A stretch of 31,333 nt of DNA from JAXGQD01 sp964401615 (GCA_964401615.1 CAYNZF010000016.1:1-31333); one strand, 5' to 3'. Counted from the first letter of the stretch, positions 7,388-16,075 are shown. Program-made: numbers and translations. The notes: generated from the sequence alone by a model not told the origin.

Positions 7388-8488
7388 ATGCTGGAATTTG
7401 ATGAACTGAAGATGCGCGCGGAGGCTTTGGAAGAGCCTTTTGCATTACTTAAAGACGCCCTGCACATCGAATCGACGCGGGATCAGGCTTCTGAACTTGA
7501 AGCCAGAGCCCAGGAACCGGGTTTTTGGGATGACAGCGAGCGAGCCCAAACCATTCAAACCCAACTCAGACATTTCCAGATGAAAATCGAGCATTTCGAA
7601 AAATTGGAAGCAGGTCGCGAGAATCTGCTGCTGCTCTGTGAGCTGGGCGATGAGGCGGAAGACCTGGAAATTTTGGCCGAAGCGAAAGCAGAGTACAGCT
7701 CCCTCCAAAGTCAATATGAAAAGCTGCGGCTTGAGACCCTTTTCACCGGTGAATATGATGACATGGTCGCCATTTTAACGATTCATGCGGGTGCGGGCGG
7801 GACTGAGGCGCAGGACTGGTCGGAGATGCTTTACCGCATGTACACACGCTGGGCAGAACAAAACGATTTCGAAGTGAAACTGATCGACATTCTGGACGGG
7901 GATGAAGCGGGCATCAAATCCGTTTCCATCATGGTCAGCGGAGACAACGCCTATGGCTACCTGCGTTCTGAAATCGGTGTGCACCGTCTGGTGCGCATTT
8001 CTCCCTTTGACTCATCCGGCCGCCGCCATACTTCTTTTGCCTCGGTCGAGGTGCTCCCCAAATTGGACGACACCATCAAAATCGACATCCGACCAGATGA
8101 TTTAAAACTGGATGTGTTCCGTGCTTCGGGCGCCGGTGGGCAGCACGTCAACAAAACCTCATCAGCCGTTCGCTTGACCCATCTGCCGACCGGCGTTGTG
8201 GTGACCTGCCAGGCTGAGCGCTCACAGACACAGAACCGTGAAACAGCTCTGGGCATGCTCAAGTCGCGCTTGATCGCGATGCAGCAGGCTGCCCATCTGG
8301 AAAAAATTGAAGATTTGAAGGGCAATCAGATGGACATCGCCTGGGGAAGTCAGATCCGTTCTTATGTGTTCTGTCCGTATACAATGGTTAAAGACCATCG
8401 CAGCGGATATGAAGAGGGCGATGTGGAAGCCGTCATGGACGGCCATCTGGACGGATTTATCAACGCCTACCTTTCCATGAAATCATGA
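7388..8488 (+). CDS. prfB: Peptide chain release factor 2
   Basis: This 366-residue release factor ends translation at UGA and UAA. The codon-reading tripeptide is SPF within VRISPFDSSGRRHTSF, which marks RF2 rather than RF1. The catalytic GGQ loop is RASGAGGQHVNKTSSAV. The N-terminal domain has the usual PGFWDD motif, and GAGGTEAQDW opens the core. The whole protein is read in one frame from the ATG at 7388 (AGGAG at 7379-7383), with no in-frame UGA at the classical codon-26 site, so there is no programmed frameshift. It appears to be the first gene of a long operon: purE begins 37 bases after its stop. Confidence 0.97.
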   Translation: MLEFDELKMRAEALEEPFALLKDALHIESTRDQASELEARAQEPGFWDDSERAQTIQTQLRHFQMKIEHFEKLEAGRENLLLLCELGDEAEDLEILAEAKAEYSSLQSQYEKLRLETLFTGEYDDMVAILTIHAGAGGTEAQDWSEMLYRMYTRWAEQNDFEVKLIDILDGDEAGIKSVSIMVSGDNAYGYLRSEIGVHRLVRISPFDSSGRRHTSFASVEVLPKLDDTIKIDIRPDDLKLDVFRASGAGGQHVNKTSSAVRLTHLPTGVVVTCQAERSQTQNRETALGMLKSRLIAMQQAAHLEKIEDLKGNQMDIAWGSQIRSYVFCPYTMVKDHRSGYEEGDVEAVMDGHLDGFINAYLSMKS

Positions 8489-8525
8489 TTCAGTGCACAA
8501 CAGCCAAGCAGCGGAGGAGAATCAA

Positions 8526-9029
8526 ATGAAAAAAGTATTAGTCATCATGGGCAGTGATTCGGATTATGAAATCATGACCGCTTGTTTTAAAAACCTGAAA
8601 AAATTTGGAGTCGCCTTCGATGCGACCGTTTGCTCCGCGCACCGCAGCCCCGACCGAGCCGCTGAATTGGCTAAAACCGCGGCCTCAAACGGTTATGGTG
8701 TCATTATCGCCGGGGCTGGATTAGCCGCCCATTTACCGGGCGTTTTAGCGGCTTTCACAACACTGCCGGTCATCGGGGTGCCGCTCAGCTCCGGGGCTCT
8801 GAACGGGGTGGACGCGCTATTGGCGGAAGTACAAATGCCCCCCGGGATTCCGGTCGCTACGGTAGCCATCAACGGTTCCGCCAATGCCGCCATCCTCGCG
8901 GTGCAGATTTTGGCTGTGTCAGATGATACGCTCGCCGCCGGACTTGTGGCCTTCAAAGCCGAACTGAGCGAACAGGTCAGCGCTAAAGCTAAGAAATTGG
9001 AAGAAAAAGTGCGTAATGCGGATTTCTGA
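8526..9029 (+). CDS. purE: N5-carboxyaminoimidazole ribonucleotide mutase (class I PurE)
   Basis: This 167-residue enzyme converts N5-CAIR to CAIR in purine synthesis. Motifs are VIMGSDSDYEIM (phosphate binding), CSAHRSPDRA, IAGAGLAAHLPGVLAA and VQMPPGIPVATVAI with SANAAILA. The QMPxGIPVATV block is of the class I (PurK-dependent) type. No purK is present in the window. The ATG at 8526 follows GGAGGAGA (8513-8520). The gene starts 37 bases after prfB with no separate promoter or purine riboswitch visible between them. Confidence 0.96.
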   Translation: MKKVLVIMGSDSDYEIMTACFKNLKKFGVAFDATVCSAHRSPDRAAELAKTAASNGYGVIIAGAGLAAHLPGVLAAFTTLPVIGVPLSSGALNGVDALLAEVQMPPGIPVATVAINGSANAAILAVQILAVSDDTLAAGLVAFKAELSEQVSAKAKKLEEKVRNADF

Positions 9030-9084
9030 GTGAAATCCAGCAATTTTAGACCGTGGAAACGAGATACTTGGCAAACAAATAAGG

Positions 9085-9110
9085 GCCGACCATTTACACT
9101 TAATGGCGGC
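9085..9110 (+). repeat. Intergenic hairpin between purE and purF
   Basis: CCATT (9090-9094) and AATGG (9102-9106) pair across a 7-base loop. GCC (9085-9087 area) and GGC (9108-9110) extend the stem past a small internal loop. It sits in the 102-base purE-purF gap with no U-tract, so it is more likely an mRNA processing or stability element than a terminator. Confidence 0.3.
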
Positions 9111-9131
9111 AGGTTTAAACGGAAGGATTTT

Positions 9132-10583
9132 ATGGCAAAACTTCAAGAAGCATGTGGTGTTTTCGGTGTCTTCGATACGACAGGGCAGTCCCTGGATGCG
9201 GCGCGGTCGGCCTACTTTGGCCTTTTTGCCTTACAACATCGCGGTCAGCAAAGCGCGGGTATCGCGGTCAATTACAATGGCACGATTTTTTCACATCGGG
9301 CAGAGGGACTGGTTGTTGAAGTTTTCGACGAAATGACGCTCAACGTCCTCAAGGGCTCTTTTGCCATCGGGCACGTGCGCTACCCAACCCAGGGAGGGGA
9401 GGGACTCAGCTGTGCTCAGCCGATGCTGATCAAGTCGCGCAGCGGACAAGTGGCCCTCGCACACAACGGGACCATTACGAATGCCACGGAAATCCGTGCG
9501 GCCATGGAAGAAAAAGGCGCCATTTTTCAGACCACTTCAGACTCGGAAGTTATGCTGGCCATGATTGGGCGAAACAGGATTCTGACTGAACGCATCGAGG
9601 ACGCCATTTTCTTGATGATGTCGGAACTCAAGGGCTCCTACGCTTTGACGATTATGAACAACGAGAAACTCATCGGGGTCAGAGATCCATGGGGCATCCG
9701 CCCGCTCTGCCTTGGGCAAGTCGGTGACAAGTACATATTGGCCTCTGAAAGCTGCGCGATTGACGCGGTGGGCGGCGTATTCATCCGCGATGTGGATCCG
9801 GGTGAAGTCATCAGCATATCCAGAGACGGCATCAAGAGCGAATTCATCAGCGAGCAACAACGCGTGCATACCCGCAGTGACGGGACCCTCTGCCTTTTTG
9901 AATTTGTGTACTTTGCCAGACCGGACAGTGTCATTGATGGTTGTAATGTTTATGATTCCCGTCTCGCAGCCGGACATGAACTGGCCAGACAACATCCGGT
10001 GGAAGCCGATATTGTCATCGGGGCGCCGGATTCAGGGCTGATGGCGGCTTTGGGTTACGCTGAAGAAAGCGGCATACCTTACAAACAAGGCATTTTGAAA
10101 AACCGCTACGTGGGCCGCACCTTTATTCAGCCCACGCAACTGCAACGTGAGTTCGCGGTTGCACTGAAGTTTTCGGCCTTACGTTCCACCGTCAAAGGAA
10201 AAAGATTGATCATGGTAGATGATTCGATCGTGCGCGGCACCACCACACGCCACGTCGTTAACATGCTGCGGGAGGCCGGGGCCACGGAGGTGCATCTGCG
10301 CGTCGCTTCGCCACCGGTTTGCTACCCCTGTTTTTACGGTGTGGATACGCCCATGCAAGCTGAGCTTTCAGCAGCCAACATGACCAAGGCAGAAGTAGCC
10401 GAAATGATCGGAGCGGACAGCGTGGAATTTATTTCGCTGGACGGTTTGATGAACTCTTTGCCGGGTGCGACCATGGGACATTGCCAATCCTGCTTTACCG
10501 GAGACTACAGAGCCGGTATCCCCAGCTCACAGATAAACGTACTGCACAAAGTGGACCTTAAAGCCATGGGTTATACCGAATGA
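9132..10583 (+). CDS. purF: Amidophosphoribosyltransferase
   Basis: This 483-residue enzyme makes 5-phosphoribosylamine from PRPP and glutamine, the first committed purine step. The class II amidotransferase nucleophile is Cys8 (CGVFGVF) after a short propeptide, MAKLQEA, which is expected to be cleaved. HRGQQSAGI, GHVRYPTQG and AHNGTITN complete the glutaminase site. The PRPP loop is IMVDDSIVRGTTT. Cysteines in CLFEFVYFARPDS, CYPCFYG and CQSCFTG match the ligands of the Bacillus-type 4Fe-4S cluster, whose oxygen lability suits an anaerobe. The start at 9132 follows GGAAGGA (9121-9127). An upstream extension to 9030 would bury the nucleophile. The stop overlaps purN by ATGA. Confidence 0.97.
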   Translation: MAKLQEACGVFGVFDTTGQSLDAARSAYFGLFALQHRGQQSAGIAVNYNGTIFSHRAEGLVVEVFDEMTLNVLKGSFAIGHVRYPTQGGEGLSCAQPMLIKSRSGQVALAHNGTITNATEIRAAMEEKGAIFQTTSDSEVMLAMIGRNRILTERIEDAIFLMMSELKGSYALTIMNNEKLIGVRDPWGIRPLCLGQVGDKYILASESCAIDAVGGVFIRDVDPGEVISISRDGIKSEFISEQQRVHTRSDGTLCLFEFVYFARPDSVIDGCNVYDSRLAAGHELARQHPVEADIVIGAPDSGLMAALGYAEESGIPYKQGILKNRYVGRTFIQPTQLQREFAVALKFSALRSTVKGKRLIMVDDSIVRGTTTRHVVNMLREAGATEVHLRVASPPVCYPCFYGVDTPMQAELSAANMTKAEVAEMIGADSVEFISLDGLMNSLPGATMGHCQSCFTGDYRAGIPSSQINVLHKVDLKAMGYTE

Positions 10584-11215
10584 AACTGGTGGTTTGCGTA
10601 TCGGGCGGGGGTACCAACCTCCAAAGCCTCATCGATGCCAAGGCGGAGGGCCGTTTGGCCAATGCCGAACCGGTCTTGGTGATTGCTTCCAGACCGGGCA
10701 TTTTCGCGCTGGAACGGGCCGAAGCAGCCGGTATTCCCAGCACGGTCATCAGACGCAAGGACTTTTCTGATCAAGCGGACTACGACCGGGCGATGATCAC
10801 GGCGATTGAACGTGCCTGCGATCACGATCGTGATATCCTTATCGTTTTGGCCGGTTTTCTCACCAAACTGGGTCCCGGCTTTATTCGCCGATATCAAGGA
10901 AAAATCATGAATATCCATCCGTCCTTGCTTCCTTCTTTTGGCGGCAGCGGCTTTTACGGCATCAAACCACATGAAGCCGTGCTTGATTACGGCTGTAAAG
11001 TAAGCGGCGCGACCGTGCACATGGTGGACGAAGCCTATGATCACGGGCCGATCGTGGCCCAGAAAGTTGTTCAGGTCAAAGCCGATGACACGGCAGAAAT
11101 ACTGCAAAAACGCGTCATGGATGAAGCCGAAAAGGTACTGATGCCACAATGTGTTGACCTCTTCACAAGAGGGAAAATCATCATAGAAGGCAATAAGGCC
11201 AGGATCGTTGATTGA
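10580..11215 (+). CDS. purN: Phosphoribosylglycinamide formyltransferase
   Basis: This 211-residue enzyme transfers a formyl group from 10-formyl-THF to GAR. It shows the N-terminal phosphate loop VSGGGTNLQSLIDA, the catalytic block MNIHPSLLPSFGG (Asn-His pair) and the THF-site motif HMVDEAYDHGPIVAQKVV with the conserved Asp. Length is typical. The start codon overlaps the purF stop (ATGA), giving translational coupling. A 64-base gap to purH follows, containing a small GCGT/ACGC hairpin and no promoter that I can support. Confidence 0.96.
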   Translation: MKLVVCVSGGGTNLQSLIDAKAEGRLANAEPVLVIASRPGIFALERAEAAGIPSTVIRRKDFSDQADYDRAMITAIERACDHDRDILIVLAGFLTKLGPGFIRRYQGKIMNIHPSLLPSFGGSGFYGIKPHEAVLDYGCKVSGATVHMVDEAYDHGPIVAQKVVQVKADDTAEILQKRVMDEAEKVLMPQCVDLFTRGKIIIEGNKARIVD

Positions 11216-11279
11216 AGTGAAATTCGCGTGATAAACGCATGAGAGTTCAGAACGGCAAAATGATTTTGAGGAGAATGAG

Positions 11280-12857
11280 ATGATAAAAAGGGCGTTGTTG
11301 AGTGTTTCGGATAAAAGCGGACTGGCGGCTTTTGCCAAAGCTTTGAGTGAGCTTGGCGTAGAACTGATTTCGACCGGCGGGACAGCAGAACTGCTGCGCC
11401 GGGAAGGGCTCGAGGCCACCGATATTTCGGATGTCACCGGTTTTCCGGAATGTCTGGACGGACGGGTCAAAACACTGGATCCACATGTGCACGGCGGAAT
11501 TCTGGCCAGGCGAGACTTGCCCGAGCACATGGATTTCATAGAATCTCTGGGTATCGCGCCCATCGATCTGATCGTAGTGAACCTTTACCCCTTTAAGGCT
11601 ACGATCATGCAGCCAGATAAATCGTACGCGGAATGTGTGGAACAAATCGATATCGGCGGTCCGACCATGCTGCGCTCCGGTGCGAAAAATCATGCCGCCG
11701 TAACGGTGGTCGTGGATGCGGCCGATTACGAGCAGGTGCTGGCAGAAATCAAAACGAGCGGTGACACCTCGCTGCTCACCCGAAAAAAATTGGCCCAAAA
11801 GGTCTTCGCCCACACCGCTGCATATGACGCCCTCGTTTCAGACTACCTGTCCGCTCAGCTCGGGCAGCTGGTCGAAGTGACCGCGGCCGAAAAAGAAGCG
11901 CTCCGCTTTCCTGAAAAGCTTACTTTAAGCTTTGAAAAAGTACAAAGCTTGAGATACGGTGAAAACGGCCACCAGCAGGCCAGTTTTTATCGCGATGCTC
12001 TCCCTAAAACCGCAGCGATTTCAGAAGCTCTTCAGCTGCAAGGCAAAGAACTTTCGTACAACAACATTTCTGATACCTCCGCCGCGATGGAGGCCCTCCA
12101 GGGTTTCTCCGACCCAACGGTGGTCTGTGTCAAACATGCCAATCCCTGTGGCGTAGCTTCAGCTGCGGACATCGACAGTGCATGGGACTTGGCCTACGCG
12201 GCCGACCCTGTTTCCGTTTTCGGCGGTATCGTCGCCCTCAATCGCGAAGTCACTGAAACAGCAGCGACTAAAATGGCGGAAATATTTCTGGAAGTCATCA
12301 TCGCTCCCTCATACAGCGAGGCAGCCAAAGCCGTCTTCGCTCGTAAAAAGAATCTGCGGCTGCTGGAATTGTCTGAACTGAATAAAGCCTACCCGGCAGG
12401 CCTGCTTGCGTACAAAGCCGTTTACGGTGGACTCTTAGTGCAGGATGCCGACCTCGATGTCTACGCCGAGGATGAAATCAAAATAGTCACCAAAGCCCAG
12501 CCGACTTCCGCGCAGCTTGACGATGCCTACTTTGGCATGCAGGTCGTGAAAATGGTCAAGTCCAACGGCATCGCGCTGGTGAAAAACCGCCAGACCATAG
12601 GCATCGGCCCCGGACAAGTCAATCGCGTCGGTGCAGTGGAAATTGCCGGGAAAATGGCCGGTGAAAAAGCCGTGGGCGCCCTTTTGGCTTCCGACGCTTT
12701 CTTCCCCTTTGATGATTGCGTCCGCCTGGCCCACGAATATGGCATCCGCTGCATCGTCCAACCCGGTGGTTCTGTGCGTGACCAGGATTCTATCGCGGCC
12801 TGCGATGAACTGGGTATTGCCATGATTTTCACCGGAAAAAGACATTTCCGCCACTGA
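11280..12857 (+). CDS. purH: Bifunctional AICAR formyltransferase/IMP cyclohydrolase
   Basis: This 525-residue enzyme carries out the last two steps to IMP. The N-terminal IMP cyclohydrolase (MGS-like) domain, about residues 1-190, shows LLSVSDKSGLAAFA, STGGTAELL, GRVKTLDPHVHGG and INLYPF-like NLYPFKATI. The AICAR transformylase domain shows LRYGENGHQQASFY and the catalytic Lys-His in VCVKHANPCGVA, and ends with TGKRHFRH. The ATG at 11280 follows GAGGAG (11268-11273). The ATG five bases upstream runs at once into TGA. Formyl-THF supply links this enzyme and PurN to the folate genes thyA and folA further downstream. Confidence 0.97.
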   Translation: MIKRALLSVSDKSGLAAFAKALSELGVELISTGGTAELLRREGLEATDISDVTGFPECLDGRVKTLDPHVHGGILARRDLPEHMDFIESLGIAPIDLIVVNLYPFKATIMQPDKSYAECVEQIDIGGPTMLRSGAKNHAAVTVVVDAADYEQVLAEIKTSGDTSLLTRKKLAQKVFAHTAAYDALVSDYLSAQLGQLVEVTAAEKEALRFPEKLTLSFEKVQSLRYGENGHQQASFYRDALPKTAAISEALQLQGKELSYNNISDTSAAMEALQGFSDPTVVCVKHANPCGVASAADIDSAWDLAYAADPVSVFGGIVALNREVTETAATKMAEIFLEVIIAPSYSEAAKAVFARKKNLRLLELSELNKAYPAGLLAYKAVYGGLLVQDADLDVYAEDEIKIVTKAQPTSAQLDDAYFGMQVVKMVKSNGIALVKNRQTIGIGPGQVNRVGAVEIAGKMAGEKAVGALLASDAFFPFDDCVRLAHEYGIRCIVQPGGSVRDQDSIAACDELGIAMIFTGKRHFRH

Positions 12858-12869
12858 TCAAGCCGCTTT

Positions 12870-12889
12870 GCTCGAGTTTGTGCTCGAGC
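12870..12889 (+). repeat. Perfect hairpin between purH and purD
   Basis: GCTCGAG (12870-12876) and CTCGAGC (12883-12889) form a perfect 7-bp stem with a 6-base loop, extendable by U-G and U-A pairs to 12868/12891. It has no U-tract, so it is not a standard terminator. It may set the relative stability of the purH and purD mRNA segments. Confidence 0.45.
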
Positions 12890-12921
12890 GACGAACTTAG
12901 CCTTAAAGTGAGGAGACCCTG

Positions 12922-14187
12922 ATGAAAATACTTGTCATTGGCGGTGGCGGCCGGGAAGCTGTGATCTGCCGAAAACTTAAAGAGAGTCCCCGGGTAAGCG
13001 CCCTTTTTTGCGCACCCGGAAACGCAGGCATTGCGGCCTACGCGACACTCGTGCCGCTCGCGGCGACCGATCTCGACGGGATCTGTGCCTATGTGGAGAA
13101 GGAAGCCTTCGACATGGTGGTGGTCGCCCCCGACGACCCTCTGGCCTTGGGTTTGGTGGACCGGCTGGTAGCGATGGGCGTACGCGCTTTCGGACCGAGT
13201 CGCGCCGCCGCCCGCATCGAGAGCAGCAAGGCTTTTGCCAAGGAGCTGATGCGAAAACGCGGTATCCCCACTGCGGCCTACGCTTTGTTTGACGACTACG
13301 CGCAGGCCGCTCATTACATCGAATCCGCACCGATACCCACAGTTATCAAAGCCGATGGTCTGGCCCTTGGTAAAGGGGTTTTCGTCTGTCACAGCCGACC
13401 GGAGGCGCAGCAGGCGTTGAAAAGCCTCATGCAGGACAACGCGTTCGGTCAGGCAGGCGCGCAAGTGCTTGTGGAAGAATTTTTGAGCGGGCCGGAGTTG
13501 ACCGTTATGGCTTTCACCGATGGAAAAAGCTACCGCCTCTTACCCAATTCGCGTGACCACAAACGCGCTTACGACGGAGACCTTGGTCCGAACACCGGAG
13601 GCATGGGTGTCATCAGCCCCGGAGCTGTTTTCACCGAGCAGCAGCTCGCTGAATTGGACGGGCGAATTTTCAAACCTACTTTGGATCAGATGGCGGAAGA
13701 AGGATATCCTTTTAAAGGGGTCATTTATTTCGGACTAATGCTCACTGAAGCAGGGCCGAAAGTCATAGAATATAACGCGCGCTTCGGGGATCCTGAAGCG
13801 GAGACCGTTTTGCCCTTGTTGAAAACCGAACTGCTCGACATTTTCGAAGCCGTGATCGACGAAAAACTGGCTGAGCTTCCCATTCATTGGTCAGATGAGG
13901 CCTCTTGTTGTGTGGTGCTCGCTTCGGAGGGTTACCCGGGATCTTATCCCAAAGGCTTGCCTATTCAAGGGATAGAGGAAGCAGAGTCGGGCGGTGCCAT
14001 GGTTTTTCACGCGGGTACGAAATGGTCCGATACGCAGCAGTGTTTTGTTACCGCGGGAGGACGCGTTCTGGCCGTTGTCGCACAAGGTGAAAGCATTGCG
14101 GCGGCGCAGCGAAAAACCTACGCGGCCGTGGATCACATCGAGTTTAAGGGTATGCAGTATCGTCGCGACATCGGCGGAAAAAATTAA
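12922..14187 (+). CDS. purD: Phosphoribosylamine-glycine ligase (GARS)
   Basis: This 421-residue ATP-grasp ligase joins phosphoribosylamine and glycine to give GAR. The ATP-grasp parts are VIKADGLALGKGVFVC, GPNTGGMGVISP and the metal-binding EYNARFGDPEAETVLPLL. The N-terminal phosphate loop reads VIGGGGREAVICRKLKES, whereas the family almost always has GGREHA, so the conserved histidine is replaced by alanine. The ATG at 12922 follows AGGAG (12911-12915). purD closes the purine block; its TAA overlaps the Shine-Dalgarno of the nadD fusion. purC, purL, purM, purB and purK are not in this window. Confidence 0.96.
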   Translation: MKILVIGGGGREAVICRKLKESPRVSALFCAPGNAGIAAYATLVPLAATDLDGICAYVEKEAFDMVVVAPDDPLALGLVDRLVAMGVRAFGPSRAAARIESSKAFAKELMRKRGIPTAAYALFDDYAQAAHYIESAPIPTVIKADGLALGKGVFVCHSRPEAQQALKSLMQDNAFGQAGAQVLVEEFLSGPELTVMAFTDGKSYRLLPNSRDHKRAYDGDLGPNTGGMGVISPGAVFTEQQLAELDGRIFKPTLDQMAEEGYPFKGVIYFGLMLTEAGPKVIEYNARFGDPEAETVLPLLKTELLDIFEAVIDEKLAELPIHWSDEASCCVVLASEGYPGSYPKGLPIQGIEEAESGGAMVFHAGTKWSDTQQCFVTAGGRVLAVVAQGESIAAAQRKTYAAVDHIEFKGMQYRRDIGGKN

Positions 14188-14197
14188 GGAAAACACC

Positions 14198-15583
14198 ATG
14201 AAAGTAGGCTTACTGGGTGGGACTTTTGACCCCATGCATAAAGGACATTTGACACTTCTGGACAGCGCGATGCGACGTGCCGGTCTCGATGCGACGGTTG
14301 TCATGCCCGCCGGTTCTCCGTATCACAAAAAAAATCAGATTGTTTCTCCGGCTATCTATCGCTATGAATTATGCAAAAAAAACCTGAAAACCCAAGTTCA
14401 CACCATGCTCTCTGACATGGAGATTCAGCGGGATGAGGCCAGTTACACGATTGATACGGTCAATGCTCTGGGCGATGTCCAGGGCGGTGAGGACCGCATT
14501 GCGCTGATTTACGGCTCTGACATCTTATTTACAATCCTGGATTGGAAAGAACCTGAAGAATTGCTCCGGAAAACAAGTCTGGTTGTCGCCGTACGCCCTG
14601 AAGACAAGATGGAAGACATCAATCGCCAGGCCGCGATTTTACAGGAAAAATTCGGTGCACAGATCGTAGTCATCACGGAACCACAGCTGCCGGTCTCTTC
14701 CACGCGCATCCGTCGGGCCGTGCGTTTGGAGAAGCGCGCTGTTTACGAGGAACGCTGCCAGCTGGTCTTCAATTATCTCGCCTCAGAACCCGGGAGAGAG
14801 TTGAAATACATTGAATTTTTGGACACGACCATCCCCGATAAAGCGCTCGGTCAATGGGATAAATGGATGGAACCCAAAGCGGCTGAATTCATCCGCAATA
14901 ACGAACTGTACCTGAAAGAAGTCCTGCTGAGCGCCCTTAAACCTGAAACGCAGGACCGTTTGGTCGACATCGAGCGAAAATTGTTCAGTCTCATCAGCAG
15001 AAAGCGTCTCATTCATTCCTGGAATACGGTCTTCACAGCGGTCGAGATGGCTTTGCGCTTTTCGGTTGACCCCGACAAAGCAGCCCTTGCTGCCCTGACG
15101 CACGACGCAGCCAAAGAGTTGAGCCGTGAAGACTTGCTGTTCCTCGTTCCCAAAAGTCAACGAGCCACGTACGGCAAGCTCAACCCTGCCATTTTGCACG
15201 GTCCGGCCGGGGCGGGTTTCGTCGAAAAAATCTTCGGTCTCAGCGATCCGGATATTAAATCAGCAATCAAGTACCACACTACTTTGCATGACAACCCAAC
15301 TCAACTCGAGAAGATCATATTTTTGGCGGATAAAATTGAACCCGGCCGTAATTTCCGGGATCTTGAGCCCATCCGCAAACTCAGCCGCAAGCATCTCAAC
15401 GCAGCGACACTGGCTTGCCTGAAAGACGTTGAACGCTTTCTTTTGCGCGAAAATTTAAAACCACATCCGCTCTCCAAAGCAGCCCTGCATTCTTTGGTCA
15501 GCGAAGTCAGAGACGATCCCAGTGTGCCGGCGGACAGCGCCCTCGTTTTCAAAGCCAAAAAAATAAAAAAAGAAAAAAAGTGA
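14198..15583 (+). CDS. nadD: Fused nicotinate-nucleotide adenylyltransferase (NadD) and YqeK-type HD hydrolase
   Basis: This 461-residue protein covers two functions usually encoded by adjacent genes. Residues 1-238 are NadD (nicotinate mononucleotide to deamido-NAD): GGTFDPMHKGHL, MPAGSPYHKK, LIYGSDILFTILDW and SSTRIRRAV. Between SSTRIR (167-172) and the closing helix (MEPKAAEFIRNNELY, 224-238) there are about 50 residues, more than the family's usual short loop. Residues 262-440 are a YqeK-type HD domain: HSW (His273), THDAAKEL (302-303), His334, IKYHTT (His360) and LADKIEPGR. YqeK members hydrolyse Ap4A. The lysine-rich C-terminus (KAKKIKKEKK) is basic. The ATG at 14198 follows AAGGA (14186-14190), which overlaps the purD stop. 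Confidence 0.93.
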   Translation: MKVGLLGGTFDPMHKGHLTLLDSAMRRAGLDATVVMPAGSPYHKKNQIVSPAIYRYELCKKNLKTQVHTMLSDMEIQRDEASYTIDTVNALGDVQGGEDRIALIYGSDILFTILDWKEPEELLRKTSLVVAVRPEDKMEDINRQAAILQEKFGAQIVVITEPQLPVSSTRIRRAVRLEKRAVYEERCQLVFNYLASEPGRELKYIEFLDTTIPDKALGQWDKWMEPKAAEFIRNNELYLKEVLLSALKPETQDRLVDIERKLFSLISRKRLIHSWNTVFTAVEMALRFSVDPDKAALAALTHDAAKELSREDLLFLVPKSQRATYGKLNPAILHGPAGAGFVEKIFGLSDPDIKSAIKYHTTLHDNPTQLEKIIFLADKIEPGRNFRDLEPIRKLSRKHLNAATLACLKDVERFLLRENLKPHPLSKAALHSLVSEVRDDPSVPADSALVFKAKKIKKEKK

Positions 15584-15591
15584 AGCCCGGT

Positions 15592-15623
15592 TTGTCGGCT
15601 CCACAAGCCGATTCTGTTATAAT
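15592..15623 (+). promoter_or_regulatory. Hairpin and extended -10 promoter before rsfS
   Basis: TCGGCT (15595-15600) and AGCCGA (15606-15611) form a 6-bp stem with a 5-base loop just after the nadD-yqeK stop, with only a broken T-tract beyond. TGTTATAAT (15615-15623) is a full extended -10. TTGTCG (15592-15597) could be a -35, but the spacing would be 20 bases. The site may combine partial termination with a fresh start for rsfS. Confidence 0.45.
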
Positions 15624-15668
15624 GAGATAAATTCACATGCGCGTTCTAACGCCGGAAGGGACATACAC

Positions 15669-16034
15669 TTGCTTCAAACACAAATCGAAGAGTTCGTAAA
15701 TTTTATTGTCAAACAATTAGAGGAAAAAAAGGGTATCAACATTCTCAGCATACCCGTCGCGGAAAAAACCGTTCTGGCCGACTATTTTATCATCGCCAGC
15801 GGATCTTCAGTCCCTCAAGTGAGAGCTCTGGCCGATCAAATCGATGAGCAGATGAAATTAAAGTACAACATCGAAGCCGCTCATATTGAAGGCTACGACA
15901 GCGGACGCTGGATCCTCATGGATTATCTCGATATCGTGGTTCACATCTTCCATGAAGAAGAACGCAGTTTTTACAGCCTGGAAAAGCTTTGGTCCAAGTC
16001 CCCGCAGAAAGCCGCTCACAAGGTCATCCGCTAG
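15669..16034 (+). CDS. rsfS: Ribosomal silencing factor RsfS
   Basis: This 121-residue protein binds uL14 on the 50S subunit and blocks subunit joining when nutrients are short. Motifs are LADYFIIASGSSVPQVRALADQ, HIEGYDSGRWILMDYLDIVVHIF and the closing FYSLEKLWS, all standard for the RsfS/YbeB/Iojap family. The start is TTG at 15669, set by GGAAGGG (15654-15660) with 8 bases of spacing. No in-frame ATG fits. The order nadD-yqeK-rsfS is conserved in Bacillota. Confidence 0.95.
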   Translation: MLQTQIEEFVNFIVKQLEEKKGINILSIPVAEKTVLADYFIIASGSSVPQVRALADQIDEQMKLKYNIEAAHIEGYDSGRWILMDYLDIVVHIFHEEERSFYSLEKLWSKSPQKAAHKVIR

Positions 16035-16075
16035 ACGATTTACGAAATTTACACTCAAAATCAGCCATTTCAAGG

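Noticed and set aside
7388..7480. Classical RF2 programmed frameshift
   Set aside because: I looked for an in-frame UGA near codon 26 with CUU before it. The frame is continuous from the ATG, so no frameshift is needed.
10571..11563. A 330-residue open frame opposite purN and purH
   Set aside because: It spans two real genes in antisense, and its composition is low-complexity and unrelated to any fold I know.
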